This document shows, in pieces, positions 1 through 9,681 of a stretch of DNA of 32,181 nt. Positions within the stretch are counted from its first letter, which is position 1, and every line of letters starts with the position of its first letter. The notes beneath the pieces were generated by a model, which was given only the letters and a program-made list of their open reading frames with translations, ran no database searches and was not told the DNA's origin. The translations under genes were made by a program, and so were the position numbers. The stretch is from contig JABFRE010000271.1 of assembly GCA_013141325.1 (NCBI GenBank), positions 1 through 32,181 of the forward strand, given 5' to 3'. This DNA is from Novosphingobium sp. GTDB lineage: Bacteria > Pseudomonadota > Alphaproteobacteria > Sphingomonadales > Sphingomonadaceae.

Positions 1-351
1 CAGCAGGCGGGCATCACGGTTGCCGCCGCGCTCGGGGGCGATTGGGCCCACGCCCGCAGCATGCTTGAAAGTTTGCGTCAGCGCGGCGGCAACCGTGATG
101 CCCGCCTGCTGGCTGACCTCAGCCTGACCCAGCTGCGCACCGGCGACGCCGACGCGGCGCTGGAAACGGCCGAACGCGCCGCCGCGCTGCAACCGGGCAG
201 CGGCGTGGCCGCACAGGCATGGGCCCTTGCGCTGGTCGAGCTGGACCGCGATCCTGGGCAAGCCGCTGCGCTGCTGGCCAAGGCCCGACGGATCGGCGGC
301 GACAATCCATTGCTGGCGGCTGCGCGCAAGACGCTGGGCAAGCCGGGCTGA
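1..351 (+). CDS. Partial TPR-repeat-like protein (C-terminal part, 5' end outside window)
   Basis: Frame is open from base 1 through ATG 61 to the stop at 351. Ala/Leu-rich helical repeats such as 'DARLLADLSLTQLRTGDADAALETAERAAALQP' resemble TPR. Confidence 0.6.
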   Translation, partial: QQAGITVAAALGGDWAHARSMLESLRQRGGNRDARLLADLSLTQLRTGDADAALETAERAAALQPGSGVAAQAWALALVELDRDPGQAAALLAKARRIGGDNPLLAAARKTLGKPG

Positions 352-421
352 GGCAATTGCCCTCTCGACAAGCTGTCCGTACCCCCTAAAGGCAAATTCA
401 TCGCGCGATTAAATTCGAGGG

Positions 422-1486
422 ATGAGCATGGCTGGCGTACTTCAGGGTGTTACCGTTATCGAGCTTGCCGGGATCGGGCCGGGGCCCTTTGCGGGCATGA
501 TGCTGGCCGATCATGGTGCCCGCGTAGTCCGGGTCGAACGGCCGGGAACGGCGGGCCGGTTCGGCGATGGCGGCAACCGCGACATCCTCAACCGCAACCG
601 GGAACGGATCGAGCTTGACCTCAAGGATCCGGCCGCGATCGCGCAGCTCAAGGACCTGGTGAAGAGCGCTGACGCGCTGATCGAAGGCTATCGCCCCGGA
701 GTCATCGAGCGGATGGGGATCGGCCCCGACGTGCTGCTGGCGATCAACCCGAAACTGGTGATCGGGCGGATGACCGGGTGGGGTCAGGACGGGCCGATGG
801 CACCGCTGGCCGGGCATGACATCAACTATATCGCGCTGTCGGGCGCGCTGCATTCCTATGGCCGCAAGGGCGAAAAGCCGACGTTTCCGGTGAATGCGGT
901 GGGCGATTTCGGCGGCGGCGGAATGATGCTGGCCTTCGGGGTTGTAGCGGCCGTGCTGCACGCGCGTTCGGGCGGGGCAGGGCAGGTGGTCGATTGCGCA
1001 ATGGTCGATGGCGCGGCGATCCTGTCGGCGATGACCTACACCTTCCTTGGCAATGGGCAGTGGCGCGACGAACGCGGGGTCAACCTGCTCGATTCGGGGA
1101 CGCACTTCTACGACACCTATGAAACGGCCGACGGCAAGTGGATCTCGCTCGGTTCGATCGAACCCCAATTCTATGCACTGCTGCTGGAAAAGACCGGGCT
1201 GGCGGGTGATCCAGATTTCGCCCAGCAAATGAACCCGGCCAAATGGGGTGAACTCAAGGATCGCATGACCGCGCTGATTCTGACCAGGACCCGCGATGAA
1301 TGGTGCGCGATCATGAACGGCACCGACATTTGCTTTGCCCCCGTACTAAGCCTGAAGGAAGCGCCGCAGCACCCGCACAACGTGGCGCGGCGCACCTTTG
1401 TAGAGGATGGCGGCATGGTTCAGCCGGCCCCTGCGCCGCGCTTTTCGGCCACGCCTGCGCCGGCGCCAAAACTGGCAGGGCGTTGA
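422..1486 (+). CDS. CaiB/BaiF family CoA-transferase (alpha-methylacyl-CoA racemase-like)
   Basis: 354 aa; N-terminal 'GVTVIELAGIGPGPFAGMMLADHGARVVRVERP', 'DLKDPAAIAQLKDLV', 'GHDINYIALSGALHSYG', 'GQVVDCAMVDGAA' are family hallmarks. Confidence 0.93.
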   Translation: MSMAGVLQGVTVIELAGIGPGPFAGMMLADHGARVVRVERPGTAGRFGDGGNRDILNRNRERIELDLKDPAAIAQLKDLVKSADALIEGYRPGVIERMGIGPDVLLAINPKLVIGRMTGWGQDGPMAPLAGHDINYIALSGALHSYGRKGEKPTFPVNAVGDFGGGGMMLAFGVVAAVLHARSGGAGQVVDCAMVDGAAILSAMTYTFLGNGQWRDERGVNLLDSGTHFYDTYETADGKWISLGSIEPQFYALLLEKTGLAGDPDFAQQMNPAKWGELKDRMTALILTRTRDEWCAIMNGTDICFAPVLSLKEAPQHPHNVARRTFVEDGGMVQPAPAPRFSATPAPAPKLAGR

Positions 1487-1501
1487 AACGATAGCGGCCG
1501 T

Positions 1502-2464
1502 ATGCAGGCGATGAGCCTCTTCCAGCGTATCGATCCAATGGTCCGCCTCCTGGTGCTGGCGATCGCCCTCGCGATTATCCTGCCGGTGCGCGGCGGCGCG
1601 CGCGAGGCTGCACAGTTTGTAGCGAATGCGGCGGTGTTTCTGCTGTTCTTCCTCAACGGGCTGCGGCTGCCGCGCCACGAAGTGGCTGCGGGGATGGGCA
1701 ACCACCGGCTGCTGTGGCCGCTGGTGGGCTGGGTGTTTGGCGGCATGGCGCTGGCCGGGTGGGGGCTATGGCAGCTCAGCACGCCGTGGATGCCCTATCT
1801 GATCGCGGTGGGCTTTCTCTATCTCGGCTGCCTGCCCTCAACGGTCCAGTCGGCCACGGCCTACAGCTCGCTGGCCGGGGGAAATGTCGCGAGTTCGGTC
1901 GTCGCGGCGGCGCTGCTCAATATTCTCGGCGTATTCATCACCGCGCCGCTCTATGCTGTACTTGCGGGGGGCGACGCCCCGCAGTTTCACGCCGACGGCC
2001 TGATCAAGGTCGCCACGATCCTGCTGCTGCCCTTTGCTGCGGGCCAGTTGCTGCAAGGACGGCTGGGGGGCTGGGTGAAGGACCACCGGCCGCTGGTGAC
2101 CTCGATGGACCGCAGCTCGATCACGATCGCGGTTTATGTCGCGTTTTCCGGGGCGGTGGCTCAGCAATTCTGGGTCCACATCCAAAGCGCCGGCTGGATC
2201 GGACTGATGGGCGGAACCGCGCTGATGCTGCTGATCGGGCACGCGGGAGCCTGGTTGGTGGGTGGGCTGGCGGGTCTTGATCGCGCCAACCGGATCTCGA
2301 TGCTGTTCGCCGGGGCGCAGAAGAGCATCGCGATGGGCGCGCCGCTCGCCACGGTGCTGTTCCCGCCGCACGTGGCCGGGACCATTCTGCTGCCGGTTCT
2401 GCTTTACCACCTGGCCCAGCTGGTGCTGGCCGCACCGCTGGCCACGCGGCTCAGTCGGCCCTGA
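1502..2464 (+). CDS. Bile acid:sodium symporter family-like membrane protein (SBF-like)
   Basis: 320 aa polytopic membrane protein; 'FLLFFLNGLRLPRHE', 'GCLPSTVQSATAYSSLAGGNVASSVVAAALLN', 'GAQKSIAMGAPLATVLF' match the SBF-like family. Confidence 0.85.
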   Translation: MQAMSLFQRIDPMVRLLVLAIALAIILPVRGGAREAAQFVANAAVFLLFFLNGLRLPRHEVAAGMGNHRLLWPLVGWVFGGMALAGWGLWQLSTPWMPYLIAVGFLYLGCLPSTVQSATAYSSLAGGNVASSVVAAALLNILGVFITAPLYAVLAGGDAPQFHADGLIKVATILLLPFAAGQLLQGRLGGWVKDHRPLVTSMDRSSITIAVYVAFSGAVAQQFWVHIQSAGWIGLMGGTALMLLIGHAGAWLVGGLAGLDRANRISMLFAGAQKSIAMGAPLATVLFPPHVAGTILLPVLLYHLAQLVLAAPLATRLSRP

Positions 2465-3518
2465 CCGCGTCCTCGATCTCACCGTCGGGGAATTTGCGGT
2501 TGTGGCGGACAGACCACCACAGCGATGCTCCGATCAGCGCCGCGCCGATCAGGCCGGTCACGGTTTCGGGAATGTGGAATTTCGCCGACAGCAGCATGAT
2601 CGCACCCAGCGCGATGATCGCCCAGAACGCGCCGTGCTCAAGATAGCGATACTCCGCCAGGGTACCTTTCTGCACCAGCATGATGGTCATCGAGCGCACA
2701 AACATAGCCCCGATCGACAGGCCCAGCGCGATCACCACCATGTTGTTGGACAGCGCGAAGGCCCCGATTACTCCGTCAAAGCTGAACGAGGCGTCGAGAA
2801 TGTTGAGGTAGAGAAACCCGCCAAGCCCGGAGCGCACGACCGCGCCCTGCGCTTCCAGCGCCGTTTCACGCATTTCGAGGATCGTCCCGAGCGCTTCGAC
2901 TCCGATGAAGGTGACGATCCCGAGCGCACCCGAGACCATGAAGGTCAGCGCATCGGTTGGATCCAGCAGCAACGAGATCAGATAGAGGCAGAGCAGCAGC
3001 AGCGCGATCTCGGCCGCCTTGATATTGGAAATGGTGCTGAGCTTGGCCTCGATCCATTCGATCCAGTGCACGTCCTTCTCGCCGTCGAAGAAGAAAGAGA
3101 GGCCGACCATTGCCAGAAAGGCACCGCCAAAGCCGGCGATGCCGACGTGGGCGCTGCTGACGATTTCCTCGTAGCGCTGCGGATCGTTGAGCGACAATTG
3201 CAACGCCTCACGCGGCCCAAGACCCGCCGCGATCGCAACAATCGCGAGGGGAAACACGATCCGCATCCCGAACACGGCGATCACCATGCCCCAGGTCAGG
3301 AACCGCTGCTGCCAGACGTGGTCCATGTCCTCCAGCACGGCGGCGTTGACCACCGCGTTGTCGAACGACAGCGATACTTCCAGCACCGCCAGCACCACGA
3401 CAATCCACAGCAGCGAGAGCGTTCCCTGAATCGAGCCGGTCTGGGCCCAGCCATACCAGACCGCAGTCGCAAGACAGGCCAGGGTGAAGAGAATAGAACC
3501 CTTGTAAAAGCGCAGCAA
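2451..3518 (-). CDS. DUF475 / TerC-like integral membrane protein
   Basis: 355 aa; 'LAVLEVSLSFDNAVVNAAVL', 'SFSFDGVIGAFALSNNMVVIALGLSIGAMFVRSMTIMLV' with paired SFDN/SFDG motifs typical of DUF475/TerC-like proteins. The 3' end overlaps the convergent symporter gene by 14 nt. Confidence 0.87.
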   Translation of the reverse strand: MLRFYKGSILFTLACLATAVWYGWAQTGSIQGTLSLLWIVVVLAVLEVSLSFDNAVVNAAVLEDMDHVWQQRFLTWGMVIAVFGMRIVFPLAIVAIAAGLGPREALQLSLNDPQRYEEIVSSAHVGIAGFGGAFLAMVGLSFFFDGEKDVHWIEWIEAKLSTISNIKAAEIALLLLCLYLISLLLDPTDALTFMVSGALGIVTFIGVEALGTILEMRETALEAQGAVVRSGLGGFLYLNILDASFSFDGVIGAFALSNNMVVIALGLSIGAMFVRSMTIMLVQKGTLAEYRYLEHGAFWAIIALGAIMLLSAKFHIPETVTGLIGAALIGASLWWSVRHNRKFPDGEIEDAVRAD

Positions 3519-3554
3519 AACGGGATTTCCTTGATTGAGTTTCGGGCCGAACGG

Positions 3555-4424
3555 CTATTTGGGCTGGTAGGTCTGCTCGATACCGGGGAAGCTGCGGGCC
3601 CGCACGTTAGCGGCGTAGCTTTCCGCAGCGGACGAGATCACCCCTGCGATTTCGGCATAGCGCTTCACGAAACGCGGAACGCGCTCGAACATGCCCAGCA
3701 TGTCTTCGGTCACCAGCACCTGCCCGTCGCACTGGTTCGACGCGCCGATGCCGATGGTCAGGCAGGCGACCGCCTTGGTGGCCTCGATTGCGATCGGCTC
3801 GACCACGCCTTCGATCACGATCGCAAAGGCGCCGGCCTGATCGAGCGCGACCGCGTCGGAGACGATCTTCTCGGCCTCGGCCGCGCTGCGTCCGCGCGCG
3901 TTATAGCCGCCCAGCGTGTTGACCGCCTGCGGGGTCAGCCCGACATGGCCCATCACCGGTACGCCGCGCTGGCTGAGAAAGGTCACCGTCTTGGCCATCA
4001 CCGCGCCGCCTTCCAGCTTGACCGCGCTGCATCCGGTTTCGGCCAGCACCCGCGTTGCGCTCGCCAGGGCCTGTTCGGGGGAGGCTTCGTAGGTGCCGAA
4101 AGGCAGATCGACCACCACCGCTGCGTGATAGGACCCGCGCACCACCGCCGCGCCGTGGGCGATCATCATGTCCAGCGTCACCTGCAGGCTGCTGGGCAAG
4201 CCATAGATCACCTGGCCCAGCGAATCGCCGCACAGCAGCAGGTCGCAATGTTCGTCGAGCAGCTGCGCCTGCCGCGCGGTATAGGCGGTCAGCATCACCA
4301 CCGGTTCGGTGGTGACGCCGTCTGCCTTGCGCTGGCGGACGGCGGGAATCGAAAGGCGGCGCAGCGGCGTGGGCGTGGGATGCGCGCGGCTGGTCGATGT
4401 GTCGAGCTGGAAGGTCGTGGACAT
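3555..4424 (-). CDS. panB: 3-methyl-2-oxobutanoate hydroxymethyltransferase
   Basis: 289 aa; '[34 protein letters not shown]', '[18 protein letters not shown]', 'AVKLEGG', '[23 protein letters not shown]' are PanB hallmarks. Confidence 0.96.
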   Translation of the reverse strand: MSTTFQLDTSTSRAHPTPTPLRRLSIPAVRQRKADGVTTEPVVMLTAYTARQAQLLDEHCDLLLCGDSLGQVIYGLPSSLQVTLDMMIAHGAAVVRGSYHAAVVVDLPFGTYEASPEQALASATRVLAETGCSAVKLEGGAVMAKTVTFLSQRGVPVMGHVGLTPQAVNTLGGYNARGRSAAEAEKIVSDAVALDQAGAFAIVIEGVVEPIAIEATKAVACLTIGIGASNQCDGQVLVTEDMLGMFERVPRFVKRYAEIAGVISSAAESYAANVRARSFPGIEQTYQPK

Positions 4425-4576
4425 GGACCGCCTTTAGCCGAGGTGGCAAAGCTGGGGAAGGGCGGCTTTTAGCGCTTGCCAATACCCGGCTTGCCGCTAG
4501 CTTCCGCGCTCAGGGAATGACCAGCGGACGCGCGCATCCACAGGTGCGACAGCCTCCGCCAGATTAGGGGAAATGC

Positions 4577-6172
4577 ATGTTCGGCCGCGTAAAATCGCTG
4601 GACGCCATTCTGGCGACCGCCGAAAAGAAATCGCTTCATCGCTCGCTTGGCCCCGTGCAGCTGACGCTGCTGGGCGTCGGGGCAATTATCGGCACCGGAA
4701 TCTTCGTGCTGACTGCCGCCGCTGCCCAGAAGGCCGGTCCGGGGATGATGTGGAGCTTCGTGATCGCAGGCTTCGTCTGCGCGGTCGCAGCGCTGTGCTA
4801 TTCCGAGCTGGCCTCAATGGTTCCGGTTTCGGGTTCGGCCTACACCTACACCTATGCCGTAGTTGGCGAGATGTTGGCCTGGACGGTCGGCTGGGCGTTG
4901 ATTCTCGAATATGCCGTGGCGGCATCTGCAGTTTCCGTTGGTTGGTCGGGCTACTTCATGGGACTTGTGAAGAGTTGGACAGGGTTCGAATTGCCGCTTG
5001 CGCTCCAATCCGGCCCAGTTTGGTCGATGCAGGGGATGCTCCCGCATGCCGATTTCTCGGTCGGGCTGATCAACGTTCCCGCCATCGGTGTGGCGTTGGC
5101 CGTCACCTGGCTGCTGATGATCGGCACCAAGGAAAGCGCGCAGTTCAACGCCGTGCTGGTGGGGATCAAGATCCTTGCATTGACGATGTTCCTGGCCCTG
5201 ACGTTGCCCGCGATCAACGGTACGCATTTCGCTCCGTTCGCACCCAATGGCTGGTTTGGCCCTGCGGGGACCACCGGCATGGGAATCGTCGGCGCGGCCT
5301 CGTCTATCTTCTTTGCCTATGTCGGCTTCGATGCGGTTTCGACCGCAGCGGAGGAAACCAAGAATCCGCAGCGCAACGTGCCGATCGGGCTGATCGGCAG
5401 CCTGGCGATCTGCACCGTGTTTTACCTGCTGGTGGCAGCCGGTGCAGTCGGGGCGATGGGAGCCCAGCCAACCGCTCTGGGGGTTGAACCCGGGTCGGCC
5501 GAATTCACTGCCCAGTGCGCCGCTATGGCGGCTCAGGGCAATTCGCCGCTGGTCTGCTCGAACGAGGCGCTGGCGCACGTCCTGCGCTCGATCAACTACA
5601 GTTGGGCGGGCGATCTGATCGGGCTGGCTGCGAATCTGGCGCTGCCTTCGGTGATCCTGATGATGATGTTCGGCCAGACGCGCATCTTCTTCGTCATGGC
5701 CCGCGATGGCCTGCTGCCCGAAAAGCTGGCGACAGTGCATCCCAAGTGGAAGACACCGCATATCGTGACGCTGGTGACCGGGATCTTCGTCGCGATTGCC
5801 GCCGCCCTGCTCCCGGTAGGTCAGCTGGCCGATATTTCCAATTCGGGAACGCTGTTTGCCTTCTTCATGGTCGCCGTCGCGGTGATGATCCTGCGGCTGC
5901 GCGATCCTGGCCGGGCCCGTCCGTTCCGGACACCGCTGATCTGGGCGGTTGGACCGGTCGCGGCTCTTGGCTGCGTGTTCCTGTACTGGAACCTGCCCTA
6001 CGGGGCCAAGATGGTGCTGCCGATCTGGGGCGCGATCGGCCTCGCCGTTTACTATGCCTATGGCTTCCGCAAGAGCCACGTCGGGCGTGGTATCGTGGAA
6101 GTGCACGAGGATGATCCCGATGCGCCGCAGCAGCCGGTTGCACCGCTGCCGGGTGGTATTGATCTCGACTGA
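4577..6172 (+). CDS. APC-superfamily amino acid permease (cationic amino acid transporter-like)
   Basis: 531 aa; 'LTLLGVGAIIGTGIFVLTAAAA', 'GPGMMWSFVIAGFVCAVAALCYSELASMVPVSGSAYTYTYAVVGEMLAWTVGWALILEY', 'YVGFDAVSTAAEETKNPQRNVPIGLIGSL'. Confidence 0.94.
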   Translation: MFGRVKSLDAILATAEKKSLHRSLGPVQLTLLGVGAIIGTGIFVLTAAAAQKAGPGMMWSFVIAGFVCAVAALCYSELASMVPVSGSAYTYTYAVVGEMLAWTVGWALILEYAVAASAVSVGWSGYFMGLVKSWTGFELPLALQSGPVWSMQGMLPHADFSVGLINVPAIGVALAVTWLLMIGTKESAQFNAVLVGIKILALTMFLALTLPAINGTHFAPFAPNGWFGPAGTTGMGIVGAASSIFFAYVGFDAVSTAAEETKNPQRNVPIGLIGSLAICTVFYLLVAAGAVGAMGAQPTALGVEPGSAEFTAQCAAMAAQGNSPLVCSNEALAHVLRSINYSWAGDLIGLAANLALPSVILMMMFGQTRIFFVMARDGLLPEKLATVHPKWKTPHIVTLVTGIFVAIAAALLPVGQLADISNSGTLFAFFMVAVAVMILRLRDPGRARPFRTPLIWAVGPVAALGCVFLYWNLPYGAKMVLPIWGAIGLAVYYAYGFRKSHVGRGIVEVHEDDPDAPQQPVAPLPGGIDLD

Positions 6173-6197
6173 TTTCCCGCAATCCGGGGAGGGGAGG

Positions 6198-6226
6198 GGG
6201 CCGTTTCCTTAGGGAAGCGGCCCTTT
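6198..6226. terminator. Candidate intrinsic terminator between convergent permease and phoB genes
   Basis: GGGCCGTTTCC-TTAG-GGAAGCGGCCC, an 11-bp stem with one G:U pair and a 4-nt loop, followed by TTTCG. It lies in the 82-bp convergent gap. Confidence 0.7.
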
Positions 6227-6254
6227 CGCTGTCAGGTTCCGGGAGTGCAGGCGC

Positions 6255-6944
6255 TCAAACCGCTTCGAGCGAGTACCCGGCCGAACGCACCGTCCGCACC
6301 GGATCGGCGGCGTTGGGCAGTTCGATGCCCTTGCGCAGGCGGCGGATATGAACATCGACGGTGCGCAGTTCGATATCGCTGTCGGTCCCCCAGACCGCGT
6401 CGAGCAGCTGCCCCCGGCTGAACACCCGGCCGGGATGCTCCATGAAGAACTTGAGCAGGCGGAACTCGGTCGGCCCCAGCGCCAGCACCTGACCACGCCG
6501 GGTTACCTTGTGCGCGGTGGCATCGAGTGAGAGATCGCCCACGGTGAGCGTTTCACCAGCCAGCGCCGGGCGGATCCGGCGCATGATCGCGTTGACCCGG
6601 GCGATCAGCTCGCGCGGAGAGAACGGTTTGGTGACGAAATCGTCGGCCCCGGTGTCCAGCCCGCGAATCTTGTCGTCCTCTGCTCCACGCGCGGTCAGCA
6701 TGACGATGGGCACGTGGGCGGTGGCCTTGCCCTTGCGCAGGCGGCGGCAAACCTCGATCCCGCTGGTTCCCTCGATCATCCAGTCGAGCACGACCAGATC
6801 AGGCGCCTCTTCGCTGGCCAGCAGCAGCGCCTCGTCGCCGTCGGGAGTGACGGTCACGCTGTAGCCTTCGGCCTTGAACCGGAATTCCAGCAGCTCGGCC
6901 AGCGCCGGATCGTCTTCGACCAGCAGCAAACGGGGGGCGCTCAT
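6255..6944 (-). CDS. phoB: Phosphate regulon response regulator PhoB
   Basis: Starts at MSAPRLLLVEDDPALAELLEF; receiver domain ('VVLDWMIEGTSGIEVCRRLR', 'MLTARGAEDDKIRGLDTGADDFVTKPFSPREL') plus OmpR-type winged helix. The 558-aa ORF in the track extends upstream spuriously through phoU. Confidence 0.95.
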   Translation of the reverse strand: MSAPRLLLVEDDPALAELLEFRFKAEGYSVTVTPDGDEALLLASEEAPDLVVLDWMIEGTSGIEVCRRLRKGKATAHVPIVMLTARGAEDDKIRGLDTGADDFVTKPFSPRELIARVNAIMRRIRPALAGETLTVGDLSLDATAHKVTRRGQVLALGPTEFRLLKFFMEHPGRVFSRGQLLDAVWGTDSDIELRTVDVHIRRLRKGIELPNAADPVRTVRSAGYSLEAV

Positions 6945-6949
6945 GGTGT

Positions 6950-7639
6950 TCAGGACCCCGACCTGTCTTCCTTGTCGGTCAGATAGGATCCGGTTGCCGC
7001 ATAATAGACCATTTCCGCGACGTTGGTGGCGTGATCGCCGATCCGCTCGATGTTGCGGGCGACGAACAGCAGCTGCGCGGCGCTGGAAATGGTGGCCGGG
7101 TTTTCCATCATGTGGCTGACGAGGTTGCGGAAGATGCTTTCGTAAAAGGCATCGACCTTGTCGTCGCGGGCGACGATCTCGGCGGCGAGTTCGGCATCGC
7201 GCGCGGCGTAGGCAGTCAGCACGTCGTGGACCATTTCGCTGGCCAGCTCGGCCATTGCCGGGATCAGCGTAAGCGGTTCGAACTGGCGGCGGCCGTGGAT
7301 CTTGTTGGTGCTCTTGGCGATGTTCTTGGCATAGTCGCCGATCCGCTCGACCACGCCGGCGATCTTGAGCCCGGCGATGACTTCGCGCAGGTCGTCGGCC
7401 ATCGGCGCACGCAGGGCGATAATCCGCACCGCCAGCTTGTCGATCTCCGCCTCGAGCGAATCGATCCGGCGGTCGCGTTCGACCACGCCCTTGGCCAGTT
7501 CCTGATTGCCCTTGACCAGGGCCTCCATCGCTTCGCCGATCGACACTTCGGCCAGCCCGCCCATCTCGGCGATCAGGCCGCGCAGGCGGGTGATGTCCTC
7601 GTCGAAGGCCTTGACGGTGTGTTCCTGTGCCATTCGCAA
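6950..7639 (-). CDS. phoU: Phosphate signalling complex protein PhoU
   Basis: 229 aa; 'HTVKAFDEDITRLRGLIAEMGGLAEVSIGEAMEAL', 'RRIDSLEAEIDKLAVRIIALRAPMADDLREVIAGLKIAGVVERIGDYAKNIAK'; operon position after pstB. Confidence 0.95.
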   Translation of the reverse strand: MRMAQEHTVKAFDEDITRLRGLIAEMGGLAEVSIGEAMEALVKGNQELAKGVVERDRRIDSLEAEIDKLAVRIIALRAPMADDLREVIAGLKIAGVVERIGDYAKNIAKSTNKIHGRRQFEPLTLIPAMAELASEMVHDVLTAYAARDAELAAEIVARDDKVDAFYESIFRNLVSHMMENPATISSAAQLLFVARNIERIGDHATNVAEMVYYAATGSYLTDKEDRSGS

Positions 7640-7642
7640 TTC

Positions 7643-8428
7643 CTAACCGTAACGTCCGGTAATGTAATCTTTGGTCCGCTCTTCGCGGGGATTGGTGAAG
7701 ATATCCGACGTCTTGCCGTATTCGACCATCTTGCCGAGGTGGAAGAAGGCGGTGCGCTGTGAAACGCGGGCCGCTTGCTGCATCGAATGGGTGACGATGA
7801 CGATGGCATAGCGGCCGCGCAACTCGTCGATCAGTTCTTCGATCCGGGCCGTGGCGATCGGATCGAGCGCGGAGCAGGGCTCGTCCATCAGGATCACTTC
7901 GGGATCGACCGCGATCGCGCGGGCGATGCACAGCCGCTGCTGCTGGCCGCCTGACAGCGCGGTGCCGCTGTCGGTCAGACGGTCCTTAACCTCGTCCCAC
8001 AGGCCCGCCCGTTTCAGGGATCGTTCGACGATTTCGTCCAGCTCGCCCTTGCTGGCGGCCAGGCCATGGATCTTCGGCCCGTAGGCGACATTTTCATAGA
8101 TCGACTTGGGAAAGGGGTTGGGCTTTTGAAACACCATCCCCACCCGCGCGCGCAGCTGCACCACGTCCATGCCGGAGGTATAGATATCCTTGCCGTCCAG
8201 CTTGATCTCGCCTTCGACCCGGGCCCCGGCGATCGTATCGTTCATCCGGTTGAGCGTGCGCAGGAACGTGCTCTTGCCGCAGCCCGACGGGCCGATGAAG
8301 GCCGTGACATACTGGGTGGCGATATCGATCGACACGTTGTCGATCGCGCGCTTGTCCCCGTAGTAGACGGAAACGTCGCGGGCGGTGATCTTGGAATCGA
8401 CCGGGTCAAGTTCGTGTAGGGTGGTCAC
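7643..8428 (-). CDS. pstB: Phosphate ABC transporter ATP-binding protein PstB
   Basis: 261 aa; Walker A 'GPSGCGKST', 'RTLNRMND', signature '[14 protein letters not shown]', Walker B '[13 protein letters not shown]'. Confidence 0.97.
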   Translation of the reverse strand: MTTLHELDPVDSKITARDVSVYYGDKRAIDNVSIDIATQYVTAFIGPSGCGKSTFLRTLNRMNDTIAGARVEGEIKLDGKDIYTSGMDVVQLRARVGMVFQKPNPFPKSIYENVAYGPKIHGLAASKGELDEIVERSLKRAGLWDEVKDRLTDSGTALSGGQQQRLCIARAIAVDPEVILMDEPCSALDPIATARIEELIDELRGRYAIVIVTHSMQQAARVSQRTAFFHLGKMVEYGKTSDIFTNPREERTKDYITGRYG

Positions 8429-9681
8429 CAGCGTTTCTCAAATCGGTTACGGAGATAAATGGCGAGGCCGTTCATCACCAGCAGGAACAGCAGCAGGACG
8501 ATGATCGCGGCCGATGTGCGCTCGACGAAGCCGCGGTCGATTTCGTCCGACCACAGGAAGATCTGCACCGGCAGCACGGTGGCCGGTGAGGTGAACCCTT
8601 CGGGCGGACTGGCGACGAAAGCGCGCATCCCGATCATCAGCAGCGGCGCGGTTTCACCCAGCGCGCGGGCCATGCCGATAATCGTGCCGGTCAGGATACC
8701 GGGCAGGGCCAGCGGCAGGACATGGTGGAACACCGTCTGGACCCGGCTTGCCCCGACCGCAAGTGCCGCGTCGCGGATGGAAGGCGGCACGGCCTTGATC
8801 GCGTTGCGCCCCGATATGACAATCACCGGCATGGTCATCAGCGCCAGGGTCATCCCCCCGATCAGCGGTGCTGAGCGGAAGTTGGGGAAGATCGCCAGAA
8901 ACACCGCCAGCCCCAGCAGCCCGAAGATGATTGAGGGAACCGCCGCGAGGTTGTTGATCGAAACCTCGATGATCTCGGTCCAGCGGTTCTTGGGGGCGTA
9001 TTCTTCAAGATAGACCGCAGCAAGCACGCCGATCGGGAAGGCCAGCGCCAGCGTGACCAGCATGGTCAGCATCGAGCCCTTGAGTGCCCCCCAGATGCCG
9101 ACATCCTGCGGGCCGGTGGCATCGCCGCGCGACAGGAAGCCCCAGTCGATGGCGGACACCAGCTTGCCCTCGGCGCGCAGCTTTGCGGCGAGCGGGCGCA
9201 GCGTCTTTTGCCCGTCGCCGCGCGCCGCCGCTGCGAGGTCATCACTGGCCGGAAGCGAGGCGGCGAAGGTGCCCGACAGGCGCGAGGGATCGGCAATCAG
9301 CGCCTTGGCCACCGCGCGCCAGGCGTTGTCTTGCACCTGTGCGGCGCCGGCATCGCCCAGCTGCTTGGCGGCCGCGAAGGCCACCACGTCCTTGAGGCCA
9401 GCGCCTTCGAGCGCCTGCATCGCCTGCGGTCCCTGCAACTGCGAGGGGTCTACGGTCAGCAAGCCGGACGAAAAGTCGATCGGCACTTTCAGCTCGGTGC
9501 GCTGGAACCCGCCCAGCGCATTGGCGGTCATGGTGACGAGCAGAAAGGCCAGCACCAGCGCGGAAAACAGCACCGCGGCAAAGCCCAGCGCCTTGAACCG
9601 GCGTTCGGCAGCGTATCGGCTTTTCAACCGCGCTTCGATCCGCGCCAGGCGGAGCTGAACCGGATCACTCATAGGCTTCAC
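8425..9681 (-). CDS. pstA: Phosphate ABC transporter permease PstA (with N-terminal extension)
   Basis: 418 aa; permease core '[11 protein letters not shown]', '[31 protein letters not shown]', plus a long N-terminal extension of the alphaproteobacterial type. Confidence 0.94.
   Translation of the reverse strand: MKPMSDPVQLRLARIEARLKSRYAAERRFKALGFAAVLFSALVLAFLLVTMTANALGGFQRTELKVPIDFSSGLLTVDPSQLQGPQAMQALEGAGLKDVVAFAAAKQLGDAGAAQVQDNAWRAVAKALIADPSRLSGTFAASLPASDDLAAAARGDGQKTLRPLAAKLRAEGKLVSAIDWGFLSRGDATGPQDVGIWGALKGSMLTMLVTLALAFPIGVLAAVYLEEYAPKNRWTEIIEVSINNLAAVPSIIFGLLGLAVFLAIFPNFRSAPLIGGMTLALMTMPVIVISGRNAIKAVPPSIRDAALAVGASRVQTVFHHVLPLALPGILTGTIIGMARALGETAPLLMIGMRAFVASPPEGFTSPATVLPVQIFLWSDEIDRGFVERTSAAIIVLLLFLLVMNGLAIYLRNRFEKRW

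Noticed and set aside
3519-3554. Possible riboswitch (yybP-ykoY type) ahead of the TerC-like DUF475 gene
   Set aside because: The gap to panB is only 36 nt, too short for the element; no supporting structure seen.
2262-4472. 736-aa plus-strand ORF
   Set aside because: Antisense to DUF475 and panB, which have clear homology; low-complexity Arg/His/Asp/Gln-rich product typical of shadow ORFs in high-GC DNA.
4814-6106. 430-aa minus-strand ORF
   Set aside because: Antisense to the APC permease; no recognisable motifs.
6945-7931. Upstream extension of the 558-aa phoB ORF
   Set aside because: Overlaps phoU/pstB out of frame. The true PhoB N-terminus MSAPRLLLVEDD is at 6944.
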